Positions 52,840 to 60,947 of a DNA stretch of 64,000 nt are shown piece after piece (the stretch's first letter is position 1; the number at the start of each line of letters is the position of its first letter). Position numbers and translations under genes: made by a program. Under the pieces are notes generated by a model. It was not told the origin of the DNA. It worked only from the letters and a program-made list of their open reading frames with translations, and did no database searches. This stretch comes from Spirosoma montaniterrae (GTDB taxonomy: Bacteria > Bacteroidota > Bacteroidia > Cytophagales > Spirosomataceae). Where the stretch lies: positions 2,108,001-2,172,000 of the forward strand of contig NZ_CP014263.1 in assembly GCF_001988955.1 (NCBI RefSeq), given 5' to 3'.

Positions 52840-53693
52840 GAGATTTGATTCAATACGCCATTCCGGGCTTTGTTGTGTTGCTGGTAGCCGAAGTGCTGGT
52901 AACGGCGCATCAGCAAAAAGATTATTACGACGCCAAAGACACCGCCAGCAGTTTGGCGATGGGTATCGGCAACGTGATTGTGGGGCTGGTGGGCAAAGTT
53001 ATTGTGTTCGGTGCCTATTCGTTCGTGTACCAGTTCCGGCTGTTCACCATCGACATGAGTCAGTGGTGGGCATGGGTGATGCTGTTCTTCGCCGACGATT
53101 TCAGCTACTACTGGTTTCACCGCATCAGCCACAGCAGCCGCTACTTCTGGGCCTCGCACGTGGTGCATCATTCGTCGCAGAAGTACAACCTCGGCACGGC
53201 CCTGCGCCAAACCTGGACGGGTGCGCTCACCGGCGCGTGGGTGTTCTGGCTCTGGATGCCGCTGCTGGGTTTCTCGCCCGTGGCCGTCATGACCATGCAG
53301 GCCATCAGCCTGTTGTACCAGTTCTGGATTCATACCGAACTAATCGACAAACTCCCCGCCCCCATCGAGTTTGTGTTCAATACGCCGTCGCACCACCGCG
53401 TACACCACGGCTCCGACCTCGATTATTTAGACAAAAACCACGCCGGTATCCTTATTATCTGGGATCGGCTTTTCGGCACCTTCGCGCCCGAAAAACAACG
53501 CCCTACCTACGGCCTGACCAAAAATATCGACTCATACAACCCCGTCCGCATCGCCTTCCACGAGTGGACCGACATCCTGCGTGACCTACGCCGGGCCGGT
53601 TCGTTCCGCAACGCCCTCGGCTACCTCTTCGGCCCACCCGGCTGGAGCCACGACGGTAGCCGCAAAACCACGAAGCAACTGCGGGGCGAGTGA
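52836..53693 (+). CDS. Sterol desaturase/fatty acid hydroxylase family protein
   Basis: 285 residues. Four membrane helices carry the di-iron histidine motifs HRISH, HVVHHS and HHRVHHG. The family hydroxylates or desaturates lipids at the membrane. It is translationally coupled to the quinoprotein, suggesting that redox supply or substrate is shared, although that link is only inferred from the overlap. Confidence 0.92.
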   Translation: MRDLIQYAIPGFVVLLVAEVLVTAHQQKDYYDAKDTASSLAMGIGNVIVGLVGKVIVFGAYSFVYQFRLFTIDMSQWWAWVMLFFADDFSYYWFHRISHSSRYFWASHVVHHSSQKYNLGTALRQTWTGALTGAWVFWLWMPLLGFSPVAVMTMQAISLLYQFWIHTELIDKLPAPIEFVFNTPSHHRVHHGSDLDYLDKNHAGILIIWDRLFGTFAPEKQRPTYGLTKNIDSYNPVRIAFHEWTDILRDLRRAGSFRNALGYLFGPPGWSHDGSRKTTKQLRGE

Positions 53694-54142
53694 GAAGATT
53701 TAAACCTTTACTACCGTTTAGTCAATTCGGAGTTAAATAGTATGAATATGCATGTCTCTTTCTCGCATACTCTACTGGCGATTCTTATGATTGTGATAGC
53801 ATAGTACAATTCAACAGTCGTTGAATTCATGCAGGAGTCGCTAATCAGTAGGATCAACATTAACCTACTGATTTTGAAAGAGTTAATATTAAGCGAGTTT
53901 ACGTACAATGAGTAGTTGGGTGGTGCCAAACAGCGAGTGCTTCAAAGTCCGGCTTCCGTGCGACAAGGGGGCCGTCCCCAGACCAGGCGGTTTTGGCTCG
54001 TTAGTCAGCTTCGTTCGACACGAGAAACGCCCCGGTTGAGGCAGTCAAAAAAGTGCATATGCCACGTAGCGTTCGACAAAGGGAACTCTTTGATAAACGT
54101 ACCAAAAGCTGTTATAAATCAAGTCTCTAATTAAATCCAAGA
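53694..54142. other. 449-base gap without a gene
   Basis: This stretch has many stop codons in all frames. Its first 200 bases are AT-rich; 53930-54060 is GC-richer, with words such as GGGGGCCGTCCCCAGACC. No hairpin of note and no repeat copy were found. It marks the left edge of the island that holds the Rpn gene. Confidence 0.5.
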
Positions 54143-54562
54143 ATGAGTTTTCAAAATCTTCTTGCCACACTTACCGCTTTAGGGCTTGGGGCTATTTTGA
54201 CGAAGTTTTTTGAGTATGCTTCTGACAGGCAAAAGACGAAAGAACAAACTAAGCATGATTTCAAACAGACGCGCTACAAGGCAATTATTCTACTGATGTA
54301 TTCATTGCTGGATTTTGAGAAGCAGAATAAAATGCTTCAGCAAAACAACCGGCATTTCACGGATAAAACGGAGCTATGGGAGGAGCTAAAAGCGGAGTGG
54401 ACGAACATGACTTTGTATGCCTCAGACAATGTCGTTAGAGCCATGAAACAGTTTTTACGAGAGCCAACCCTTGATAGCTATAACGTAACGACACTTGCTA
54501 TGCGAAAGGACTTGTACAACATCAAGACCAAACTCACTCTTGAAGATTTACGGTTAGATTGA
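54143..54562 (+). CDS. Small membrane-anchored protein of unknown function
   Basis: 139 residues. The N-terminal helix MSFQNLLATLTALGLGAILT is hydrophobic enough to anchor the protein, followed by a Lys/Gln-rich helix (YASDRQKTKEQTKHDFKQTR) and a helical cytosolic domain. I do not recognise the family. Codon use is more AT-rich than in the flanking genes. The coding region is cleanly open and lies beside the Rpn element, so it may be accessory cargo. Confidence 0.6.
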   Translation: MSFQNLLATLTALGLGAILTKFFEYASDRQKTKEQTKHDFKQTRYKAIILLMYSLLDFEKQNKMLQQNNRHFTDKTELWEELKAEWTNMTLYASDNVVRAMKQFLREPTLDSYNVTTLAMRKDLYNIKTKLTLEDLRLD

Positions 54563-54690
54563 TGGGCAGGCTGTCCGGCGACAGGTTGCACGTCCCGAAA
54601 CAAGGTTTAAGCTCCCAACGCGACGGGGGGTGTAAATGTCTCGCTTCCCTATCCATTAGCCACTGCGGGCGTTGGGCGAATAGTCCAAAC

Positions 54691-54794
54691 AGTGCTTCCC
54701 TGTCCAGCGTTGGGCGGCAGGTTGCCAACTGCTTCGGTAGTTGTCGCTTTTGCGGTAACTTTACCGCATGGACTTGTACAATGACAACGAGCGG
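54691..54794. repeat. 104-bp direct repeat, left copy (promoter and first codons of rpn)
   Basis: It matches 55742-55845 over the same 104 bases with eight differences and no gaps. It contains the upstream region of the Rpn gene (with the palindrome GCGGTAACTTTACCGC) and its first nine codons. A weaker similarity extends further upstream (ACAGGTTGCACG against ACAGGGTGCAGG). Confidence 0.85.
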
Positions 54795-55652
54795 TTTATT
54801 TCCATTCTTTCTGATTACGGTTTTAAAGTAACTTTCGGCAATGAGTCCGATACGAGGTTTTTGCGTAGGGCGTTACAGGCTCTGATTCAGTCGCCGGCGA
54901 CTATCACGCAGGTTGAGTTTATCGAAAGCGAGATTCCCGGACTGACCCGCGACAGTCGCAGTGGTGTTTACGACCTTGCCTGTGTGGATGAGCGGGGAAA
55001 CCAGTTTATCGTTGAGATGCAGTTGAGCAAGTACCCCGACTTCATTCAACGCATGAAATTTTATTCGTTTTATCGGTTAAACACACTGGTTCGTAAAGGC
55101 AAATACAAGTTTGAGGGCTTACCAAGGATTTATTGTATTGGCATTTTGGCTTTCGATATTTTTCCCCACGTTGGCGATTATCATAACGTTGCGATGCTGA
55201 GAAACGAAAAAGGCGAACTGATTGACGACCAGACAACGTTTATTACGGTAGAACTGGCTAAATTCAAAAAGCGGTTAGCCAATGTACAAACCGACCTTGA
55301 CAAACTGATTTATACGATGAAAGCGACCCACAAAGCAACCAAACCCAAACAGTTTCCGCAGTTCTGGAACGAGGAGTGGTTAGAAGCGGCCATCAAGGAG
55401 TTGGACACCAGACAGATGACGCCGGAAAAGCGAATGGCTTACGAGATGACGCTTTCAGCTAATGCACTGGCTGTTGAGAACGAAAACCGGAAAATTGAGG
55501 AAGCGGAAGAACGTAGAGAGAAACTTGTAAAAACTGAAACTGTCACAAAAGCCTTGAAACGCGGTAAGCTCACAATTGAGGAAATTGCCGAAGACAGTGG
55601 TGTTAGTGTCGATTTCGTTTTAGAAATTCAGCGCGGCCTTATCAAAAATTAG
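54768..55652 (+). CDS. Rpn family recombination-promoting nuclease/putative transposase
   Basis: 294 residues. The PD-(D/E)XK nuclease core has GVYDLACVDERGNQFIVEMQ (Asp then ExQ) and FYSFYRLNT. The N-terminus DNERFISILSDYGFKVTFG is typical of the family. A Glu/Lys-rich helix and a small helix-turn-helix-like end (TIEEIAEDSGVSVDFVLEIQ) follow. Rpn proteins are DNA nucleases found in mobile clusters. It is intact here and lies between direct repeats. Confidence 0.9.
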   Translation: MDLYNDNERFISILSDYGFKVTFGNESDTRFLRRALQALIQSPATITQVEFIESEIPGLTRDSRSGVYDLACVDERGNQFIVEMQLSKYPDFIQRMKFYSFYRLNTLVRKGKYKFEGLPRIYCIGILAFDIFPHVGDYHNVAMLRNEKGELIDDQTTFITVELAKFKKRLANVQTDLDKLIYTMKATHKATKPKQFPQFWNEEWLEAAIKELDTRQMTPEKRMAYEMTLSANALAVENENRKIEEAEERREKLVKTETVTKALKRGKLTIEEIAEDSGVSVDFVLEIQRGLIKN

Positions 55653-55741
55653 TAAGTCAGGTCTTCGGCAACAGGGTGCAGGCCGTAAGATCAAGGCTCG
55701 TACCACACCATCCTCCCGGCGCGTTGGATGCATCGGCTATA

Positions 55742-55845
55742 AGTGCTTCCCTGTCCAGTGTTTGGCGGCAGGTTGCCAGCCGCCCCGGTAGTTGTCGCTT
55801 TTGCGGTAATCTTACCGCATGGACTTGTACAATGACAACGAGCGG
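55742..55845. repeat. 104-bp direct repeat, right copy
   Basis: The copy of 54691-54794 lies 90 bases after the Rpn stop. It holds the same upstream palindrome (GCGGTAATCTTACCGC, keeping the outer arms) and the same nine codons (MDLYNDNER). Confidence 0.85.
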
Positions 55846-55887
55846 CAACGTAAAGTCAATAAAGCGTATATCGTAAACACAGACTAA
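55819..55887 (+). pseudogene. Stub of a second rpn gene
   Basis: ATG at 55819 gives MDLYNDNER, identical to the start of the intact Rpn protein, then unrelated codons and a stop at 55885-55887. A second Rpn gene was therefore present in tandem and lost all but its first codons, or the start was copied by a recombination event. Confidence 0.75.
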
Positions 55888-55933
55888 AATCAGTATCTTG
55901 AAGCTTAAATGGCACAAAACCTGTTAACAGCCG

Positions 55934-56239
55934 ATGAAAACCGTCCTACTTGCATTCTTAACGTTGTCGGCCTGTACAGGATGGGCGCAGACTATCGACA
56001 GCTCGAAAACTAAACCTGCTAATTCGCTCTCCAAGTATCAGGAGCCGAGCCGTTTTAGTCTTACACAGCCTACGGCCACCTCGGCAAGTCAGCCAGTTCC
56101 TGCGATCAAAACGACAACGCAAAGCCGCACTAAATCGACGTACATCTACGCGCAGGATAGCCCCCTCACCACGTCAAATTCCAGCTTACCGAGGGTATTA
56201 CCGTGCCAAACACAGAGAGCTGATAGCTGCGGGTGGTAG
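55934..56239 (+). CDS. Possible small secreted protein
   Basis: 101 residues. It begins with a plausible signal peptide (MKTVLLAFLTLSACTGWAQ), followed by a Ser/Thr/Pro/Gln-rich segment. The last 25 codons overlap the 3' end of the convergent TonB receptor gene. I recognise no family. It may be the truncated front of a longer protein. Moderate doubt. Confidence 0.4.
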   Translation: MKTVLLAFLTLSACTGWAQTIDSSKTKPANSLSKYQEPSRFSLTQPTATSASQPVPAIKTTTQSRTKSTYIYAQDSPLTTSNSSLPRVLPCQTQRADSCGW

Positions 56240-58532
56240 TATTAACCCGCTGAAAATAAATCGAATACGCATTGCGCCGGGCATACACGTTGTAGAGCGA
56301 GACCGACCAGTTGCTGTATCGCCGTTGCCCCGGCGTGCGCCGACCGTCTTTGCTGAACGATACGTCTAAACGGTGGTAGTCGGGAATGCGGTCGGCGTTG
56401 CGCTGCGAATAATCGAGTACGACCACGCCGTTGAGTCGGTACGTACCGTCCGGGTACGTTGTCGGGCGTCCGCTGGTGTACACGAAGTTGGTGCCGAAGG
56501 TCCAGCCGCGTTTCCATTTCCACTGCGTCGAAACGGTCAGGTTATGAGGGCGGTCGAAGGTAGCCGGATACCAGTTGCCGGCGTTAATCTGATCGACGGC
56601 ATAAGGGCTGTTCACCCTGGCAAATGTGCGGGCGTAGGTGTAGGCCAGCAAGCCCGTGAGCAGGCCGCGCGTTTTTTGCACGCTCATTTCTGCACCATAT
56701 GCCCGCCCCTGCGCCCGCAGCAGGTCGGCATCTAAGGCCGGGTTCAGGAGCAGCGTGGCCCCGTTGCGGTACTCAACCAGATCGGTCAGTTGCTTCTGAT
56801 ACACCTCTACCGACGCTTCGTACATATTCTCGCGGAAATTGCGAAACAGCCCCACCGCCCACTGATCGGCCAGTTGGGGCGGCACGAGCGCGTCGGAGAG
56901 TTTCCAGAAATCGACCGGCGAGATAGAGGTTGTGTTGGAAATCAAATGCAGATACTGACGGGTGCGGTTGTAGCTCAGTTTCAGCGATGTATTGGCCGCC
57001 ACTGTGGCCCGCACCGTCAGGCGGGGTTCCCAGCCGCCGTATTGTGCGATGGTCTGACCCGCTCCTATTTGCAGCGTATCGGTGATGGTTTCGCGCGAAC
57101 GGGGTAAACCTTCGGCGTATTGATAAACCACACCCGGCCCCCGGTTGGTGAACTGCACATAACGCACCCCCGCCTGCACCGACAGCCACCGCACAGGCGT
57201 CCACTCGTCCGAGACGTAGGCAGCCGACTCCACAGCCTGCTCGGTGGGCAATGTTTGGGGATTGATATTGGTGTCGGTGCCGGTAGGCTGGATGCTGCCG
57301 GGCCTGATTCGGTAGCTCGTCAGGCTCCCCCCCCACTCCAAGCGGTGGCGGTTGGGCGTAAAAAGCCAGTCGAGCCGGGCATCCTGCTGGCGGATTTCCG
57401 ACTGGTATCGGTAGGTGTTTCGGGATGTCAGCCCGTCTAAGAAAAAGCGGTAGTCGCTATGACTGGCTCCGGCGTTCAGGCTCAGCCGGGGCGTTAGCCG
57501 CTGACTCCAGCGCAGGGTTGCCAGCGTACTCTGCCAGCCAAAAACGGTATCCTGCGGAAACTTAAAACTATCATAGGCATGGTAGGCCGTAGCGGTCAGT
57601 TGACTCCCTTCGGCCAGCCGGTAGGTCAGCCGCCCGTTGAGGTCGTAGAACGAAGCCCGGTTGCGTCGGGTAGGATCAGGAAACAGCCCCAGCATCAGGT
57701 TGGGGTAGGCCACGCGTCCGCCCGCCACAAACGTTAGCTTTTTGTTTTTAGTGAGCGGCCCGTTTGCCAGCAGTCGGCTGGTTATCAACCCAATACCGCC
57801 CGTTATGCTCAAGCGTTCGTCGTTGCCGGGTTTGGTGTTGAGCAGCAGCAGGCTCGACAGCCGCCCGCCGTACTGCGCCGGAATACCGCCTTTGTAGAGC
57901 GTTACGTCCTGAATGGCATCTGCGTTGAGGTTGCTCAACAGGCCCAGCAAATGGCTGGTATTGAAGATGGGAGCACCGTCGAGCAGCACTAAGTTCTGGT
58001 CGGCGGCACCGCCCCGCACGTTGAAGCCTGCTGCTCCTTCGCCCACACTCGTCACGCCCGGTTGTAAAAGCAACGCCTTCAGCACGTCGACCTCACCAAA
58101 CACGACAGGAATATTTTTGAGGTTTTTCATATCGAGCCGCACCACGCTCATTTCGGCGGCTGTTACGTTGGCATCGGGGGCGCGGCCTTTTACCTCCACC
58201 TGCGCCAGTTCGCGGATGTCGGGGTTGAGTGTTATGTCGAGGTAAGCATCGCCCCGGCTCATGTCGATGAAGCGGCTACGGGCGTAGTAACCGACCGCCG
58301 AAAACGTCAGGTTATACGGGCCGGGCAACACGCGCAGGCTGAACTGCCCCGCGCTGTCGGTGCGGGTGCCCGCGCCCTGTTTAGCATCGACCACCGACAC
58401 GTTGGGGAGCGGCTGCCGGGTGGTGCCATCGATGACTTCCCCACTGATAACGAAGCGTTTCTGGGCGTGGGCCGTTAACCCTCCGAACAGCAGCAGGGTT
58501 AGTAAACCAATCAGCGCATAAAGTTTTTTCAT
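56166..58532 (-). CDS. TonB-dependent receptor, last gene of the DUF4249/kelch operon
   Basis: 788 residues. The signal peptide ends LTAHAQ. A carboxypeptidase-like regulatory domain spans about 27-110, and the plug has GVTSVGEGAAGFNVRGGAAD and LDGAPIFNTSHLLGLLSNLN. The barrel ends in an aromatic C-terminal strand (SVFGTVIPSVSWNLTW). DUF4249 proteins regularly accompany receptors of this group, much as SusD accompanies SusC. By inference the receptor imports a ligand captured by the lipoproteins encoded just upstream. The gap to the upstream DUF4249 gene is 43 bases. Confidence 0.93.
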   Translation of the reverse strand: MKKLYALIGLLTLLLFGGLTAHAQKRFVISGEVIDGTTRQPLPNVSVVDAKQGAGTRTDSAGQFSLRVLPGPYNLTFSAVGYYARSRFIDMSRGDAYLDITLNPDIRELAQVEVKGRAPDANVTAAEMSVVRLDMKNLKNIPVVFGEVDVLKALLLQPGVTSVGEGAAGFNVRGGAADQNLVLLDGAPIFNTSHLLGLLSNLNADAIQDVTLYKGGIPAQYGGRLSSLLLLNTKPGNDERLSITGGIGLITSRLLANGPLTKNKKLTFVAGGRVAYPNLMLGLFPDPTRRNRASFYDLNGRLTYRLAEGSQLTATAYHAYDSFKFPQDTVFGWQSTLATLRWSQRLTPRLSLNAGASHSDYRFFLDGLTSRNTYRYQSEIRQQDARLDWLFTPNRHRLEWGGSLTSYRIRPGSIQPTGTDTNINPQTLPTEQAVESAAYVSDEWTPVRWLSVQAGVRYVQFTNRGPGVVYQYAEGLPRSRETITDTLQIGAGQTIAQYGGWEPRLTVRATVAANTSLKLSYNRTRQYLHLISNTTSISPVDFWKLSDALVPPQLADQWAVGLFRNFRENMYEASVEVYQKQLTDLVEYRNGATLLLNPALDADLLRAQGRAYGAEMSVQKTRGLLTGLLAYTYARTFARVNSPYAVDQINAGNWYPATFDRPHNLTVSTQWKWKRGWTFGTNFVYTSGRPTTYPDGTYRLNGVVVLDYSQRNADRIPDYHRLDVSFSKDGRRTPGQRRYSNWSVSLYNVYARRNAYSIYFQRVNTTTRSYQLSVFGTVIPSVSWNLTW

Positions 58533-58575
58533 CTTGTTATCTTAATGACATAAATGACACAAACACAGCCTGATA

Positions 58576-59613
58576 TTACCGCGCTGGCCAGCCTCGGGGT
58601 GGCACCAGAATCGGATTAGAAAAATTGCTGAAACAATCCCCCGTGGGCAGAATAAACAGCTTGCCGTAGCGCACCAGAAATCGGTCATAGTTGATCGTGT
58701 CGCCCGCAATGGTGATGCGTCGGCGACTCACCGCCGAGGCCCCCCAGAAACCTAACGCCCGAATAGTAGTATCATTCACTGCCCGTACATTGCCCTCGAT
58801 GCTGGCGGGCTGCGCATCGAACAATGACCCGGTACGAGTCCGCTGCTGCTCAAAGAGCGTCCAGTACTGGTAAGCAGCCTGCGTGATAGAAAACTGCTCC
58901 ACCTGCACGTACTGCGGGGCAATGGCAAGCACTGGCAGGCTATAAACCAGTCGCTGGGTGATTCGGTTGCCGTTGATGAGCGCGTCACTCAGCACATCGC
59001 CCGGCGGGCCATAGTCAGGTATCCAGCACGAACAGGTGTTACAAGGTATCCTTGGGTTTTTGGGGTCTGACTGCACCCAGCGACGCACCCAGCCCAGGGC
59101 CGACCAGCGGTAGTAGTTACCCGGTGTAGGCGAGTCCTGCGTGTCGATGCGGATGTCATAGAAATCGGGTTGGCCCGTTTCGGGTACACCCTGCCGAAGC
59201 GTAGCCCGTAACGGTTCGAGTACCGGTACGGGGTTGAGCCGTTCGGGACGAGATTCGTAGCGGGTACCATCGGGCAGGGTGATATAGAGCGTATATGTAC
59301 GACCCACTTCACCCCGGAAGGTGCTGTCGCGCGGGGTGTAGTACGAAAGCGCGAACGGGTCGGGCAAGAGCCGAACGCTGCGGTCCAGGTCATCTTGCAG
59401 TACTACCAACGCGTCGTTCACGACAAGTTGCGGGGGCGACGGATTGTTGGAATTATATCGCCCTGAATAAGTCAGTCGCACCCACGGGAACGGCTCGTTG
59501 GTCAGCAGCCCCTCCACCACTAACCGCCGGTCTACTTGCCGGATAGGCAGTTGTACCTCCTGCACACAGGTCATGAGCAACACGCAGAGACAAGCTATTA
59601 GCAGTTTATTCAT
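58576..59613 (-). CDS. DUF4249 lipoprotein, copy 1
   Basis: 345 residues. Lipoprotein signal MNKLLIACLCVLLMTC, then the family opening EVQLPIRQVDRRLVVEGLLT. Later conserved parts are LPDGTRYESRPERLNPVPVL, IDTQDSPTPGNYYRWSALGW and QPASIEGNVRAVNDTT. It carries a Cys cluster (CNTCSCW) absent from copy 2. It is probably surface-exposed and paired with the receptor that follows. The function of the family is unknown. Confidence 0.92.
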   Translation of the reverse strand: MNKLLIACLCVLLMTCVQEVQLPIRQVDRRLVVEGLLTNEPFPWVRLTYSGRYNSNNPSPPQLVVNDALVVLQDDLDRSVRLLPDPFALSYYTPRDSTFRGEVGRTYTLYITLPDGTRYESRPERLNPVPVLEPLRATLRQGVPETGQPDFYDIRIDTQDSPTPGNYYRWSALGWVRRWVQSDPKNPRIPCNTCSCWIPDYGPPGDVLSDALINGNRITQRLVYSLPVLAIAPQYVQVEQFSITQAAYQYWTLFEQQRTRTGSLFDAQPASIEGNVRAVNDTTIRALGFWGASAVSRRRITIAGDTINYDRFLVRYGKLFILPTGDCFSNFSNPILVPPRGWPAR

Positions 59614-59641
59614 GGCTTAATCTCCCACCAGTCTGAACACC

Positions 59642-60892
59642 CTACCAACCGAATGCCCCCACGCCGGTGGGTTGCTGCTCGTAACCCCAGCCCAGAAACG
59701 TGCGACCCCGCTGCATCTGCGCCACCACCACGTAGGTACTACCCTGGCCGGGATAATCCGTTACGTATTGCCAGCGGTCGCCCAGAGGGTCATACTGCCA
59801 GATGTCCCGTAACGTCTCTTCGTTAGGGTTGATACCCAAACCAAAATAAGCGTTTCCGGCAACGGTGAACCCTACGCCCAAACTGCGAGCCGGGCCGGGA
59901 AAATCGGCCCGGCGACTCCACTGCTCTGTTTTAGTATCGAACGCCCACAGGTGAGCGGGCTGGCCTGAGCGTTGGTTGACAGCATAGCCAGTGCTACCAA
60001 TGCGGAAAGTAGCCAGCGTACCAGTTGGTTCGGGCAGGTCGGCGGTGCGGTACTGTGCCCAGTTACCCTGACGTACCCACAACTCTTGTGAGCCATCGGT
60101 AAGCTGATAGGCCCGGTCGCGTGTAGCGAACCAGCGTAGTTCACCATCGGGTCCGGCGTAAAAAGGTACCACTAATCCACTACTAACCATGCTCTTCAGG
60201 TACTGCCGCTGTCCAGGTCTTAGCTCGTCGGAGAGAAACCCCAACCCGGCAAAGTCATAGACAAGCCCGGCTTCTGCCTGTAATCGGTAACGTACCGTTC
60301 GGTGTGACCGTCCTCCAGTGGTAGAAGATCGCACCACCCACTCGTTATTCGGCACAAGATAATCAAGTCGCTTGGCATAGAATCCGTTTTGACTTACCGA
60401 CAGTAGCTTGGTTTCCTCCGATTCGGTAATGTTATCCGTACTCATGGCAGTTCCGGCAAAGTCGCCCTGGTCAATGGGAGCGTGAGCGAGTCGTAGCCAG
60501 CGTGGGCCACTGGTGCGGTGGGTGTATGTGCGCTCGATACGCACCGAGTCGCCCCCAGCGTTGCGTGTACGCATTCGCAGTCGGTAGGTTTGCTCCGGTC
60601 TCAGGCCCGTAACCCGGCAGGGTACAATGTTGAAGAGGCCGAGCCGCAGAACGGGGTTAATACTGAGCGCGACGGGTCGGTCGCTGGCGTCGGTCATGGT
60701 TAGATGCCAGTCAGTCGCGCCGAACTCGGAGCCAGTTTTGAGTACCACCTCAGCTTGTTCTGACGACGTAGTATTAACGCTCACCAGCGTAGGCGAGAGA
60801 ATATTGGGCAGCACCTCGGCCAGTGGCACCGGCTCAGTGGGGCCGCAACTGACCGCCAGTAGCAAGAGCATCCAAATACAGAGTTTCTTCAT
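59642..60892 (-). CDS. Kelch-like beta-propeller lipoprotein, copy 1
   Basis: About 416 residues from the ATG at 60892 (MKKLCIWMLLLLAVSCGPTE; lipobox AVSC). A fibronectin-like N-terminal domain (about 25-140; GLRPEQTYRLRMRTRNAGGD) is followed by kelch-type repeats (LWAFDTKTEQWSRRADFPGP, IWQYDPLGDRWQYVTDYPGQ). It may bind glycans or proteins at the surface. It lies between two DUF4249 genes and is in frame throughout. Confidence 0.85.
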   Translation of the reverse strand: MKKLCIWMLLLLAVSCGPTEPVPLAEVLPNILSPTLVSVNTTSSEQAEVVLKTGSEFGATDWHLTMTDASDRPVALSINPVLRLGLFNIVPCRVTGLRPEQTYRLRMRTRNAGGDSVRIERTYTHRTSGPRWLRLAHAPIDQGDFAGTAMSTDNITESEETKLLSVSQNGFYAKRLDYLVPNNEWVVRSSTTGGRSHRTVRYRLQAEAGLVYDFAGLGFLSDELRPGQRQYLKSMVSSGLVVPFYAGPDGELRWFATRDRAYQLTDGSQELWVRQGNWAQYRTADLPEPTGTLATFRIGSTGYAVNQRSGQPAHLWAFDTKTEQWSRRADFPGPARSLGVGFTVAGNAYFGLGINPNEETLRDIWQYDPLGDRWQYVTDYPGQGSTYVVVAQMQRGRTFLGWGYEQQPTGVGAFGW

Positions 60893-60947
60893 ACTTATTC
60901 GTACAGAATAACGAAACACAGGTAGAATGGTACGCGTTGGTGGTTGC

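Noticed and set aside
53711-54134. Short open frames in the gap before the small membrane protein
   Set aside because: Composition is unlike proteins, they overlap each other on opposite strands, and there is no similarity to known families.
56166-59613. SusC/SusD pair
   Set aside because: The partner has DUF4249 features and not the TPR-like SusD fold.
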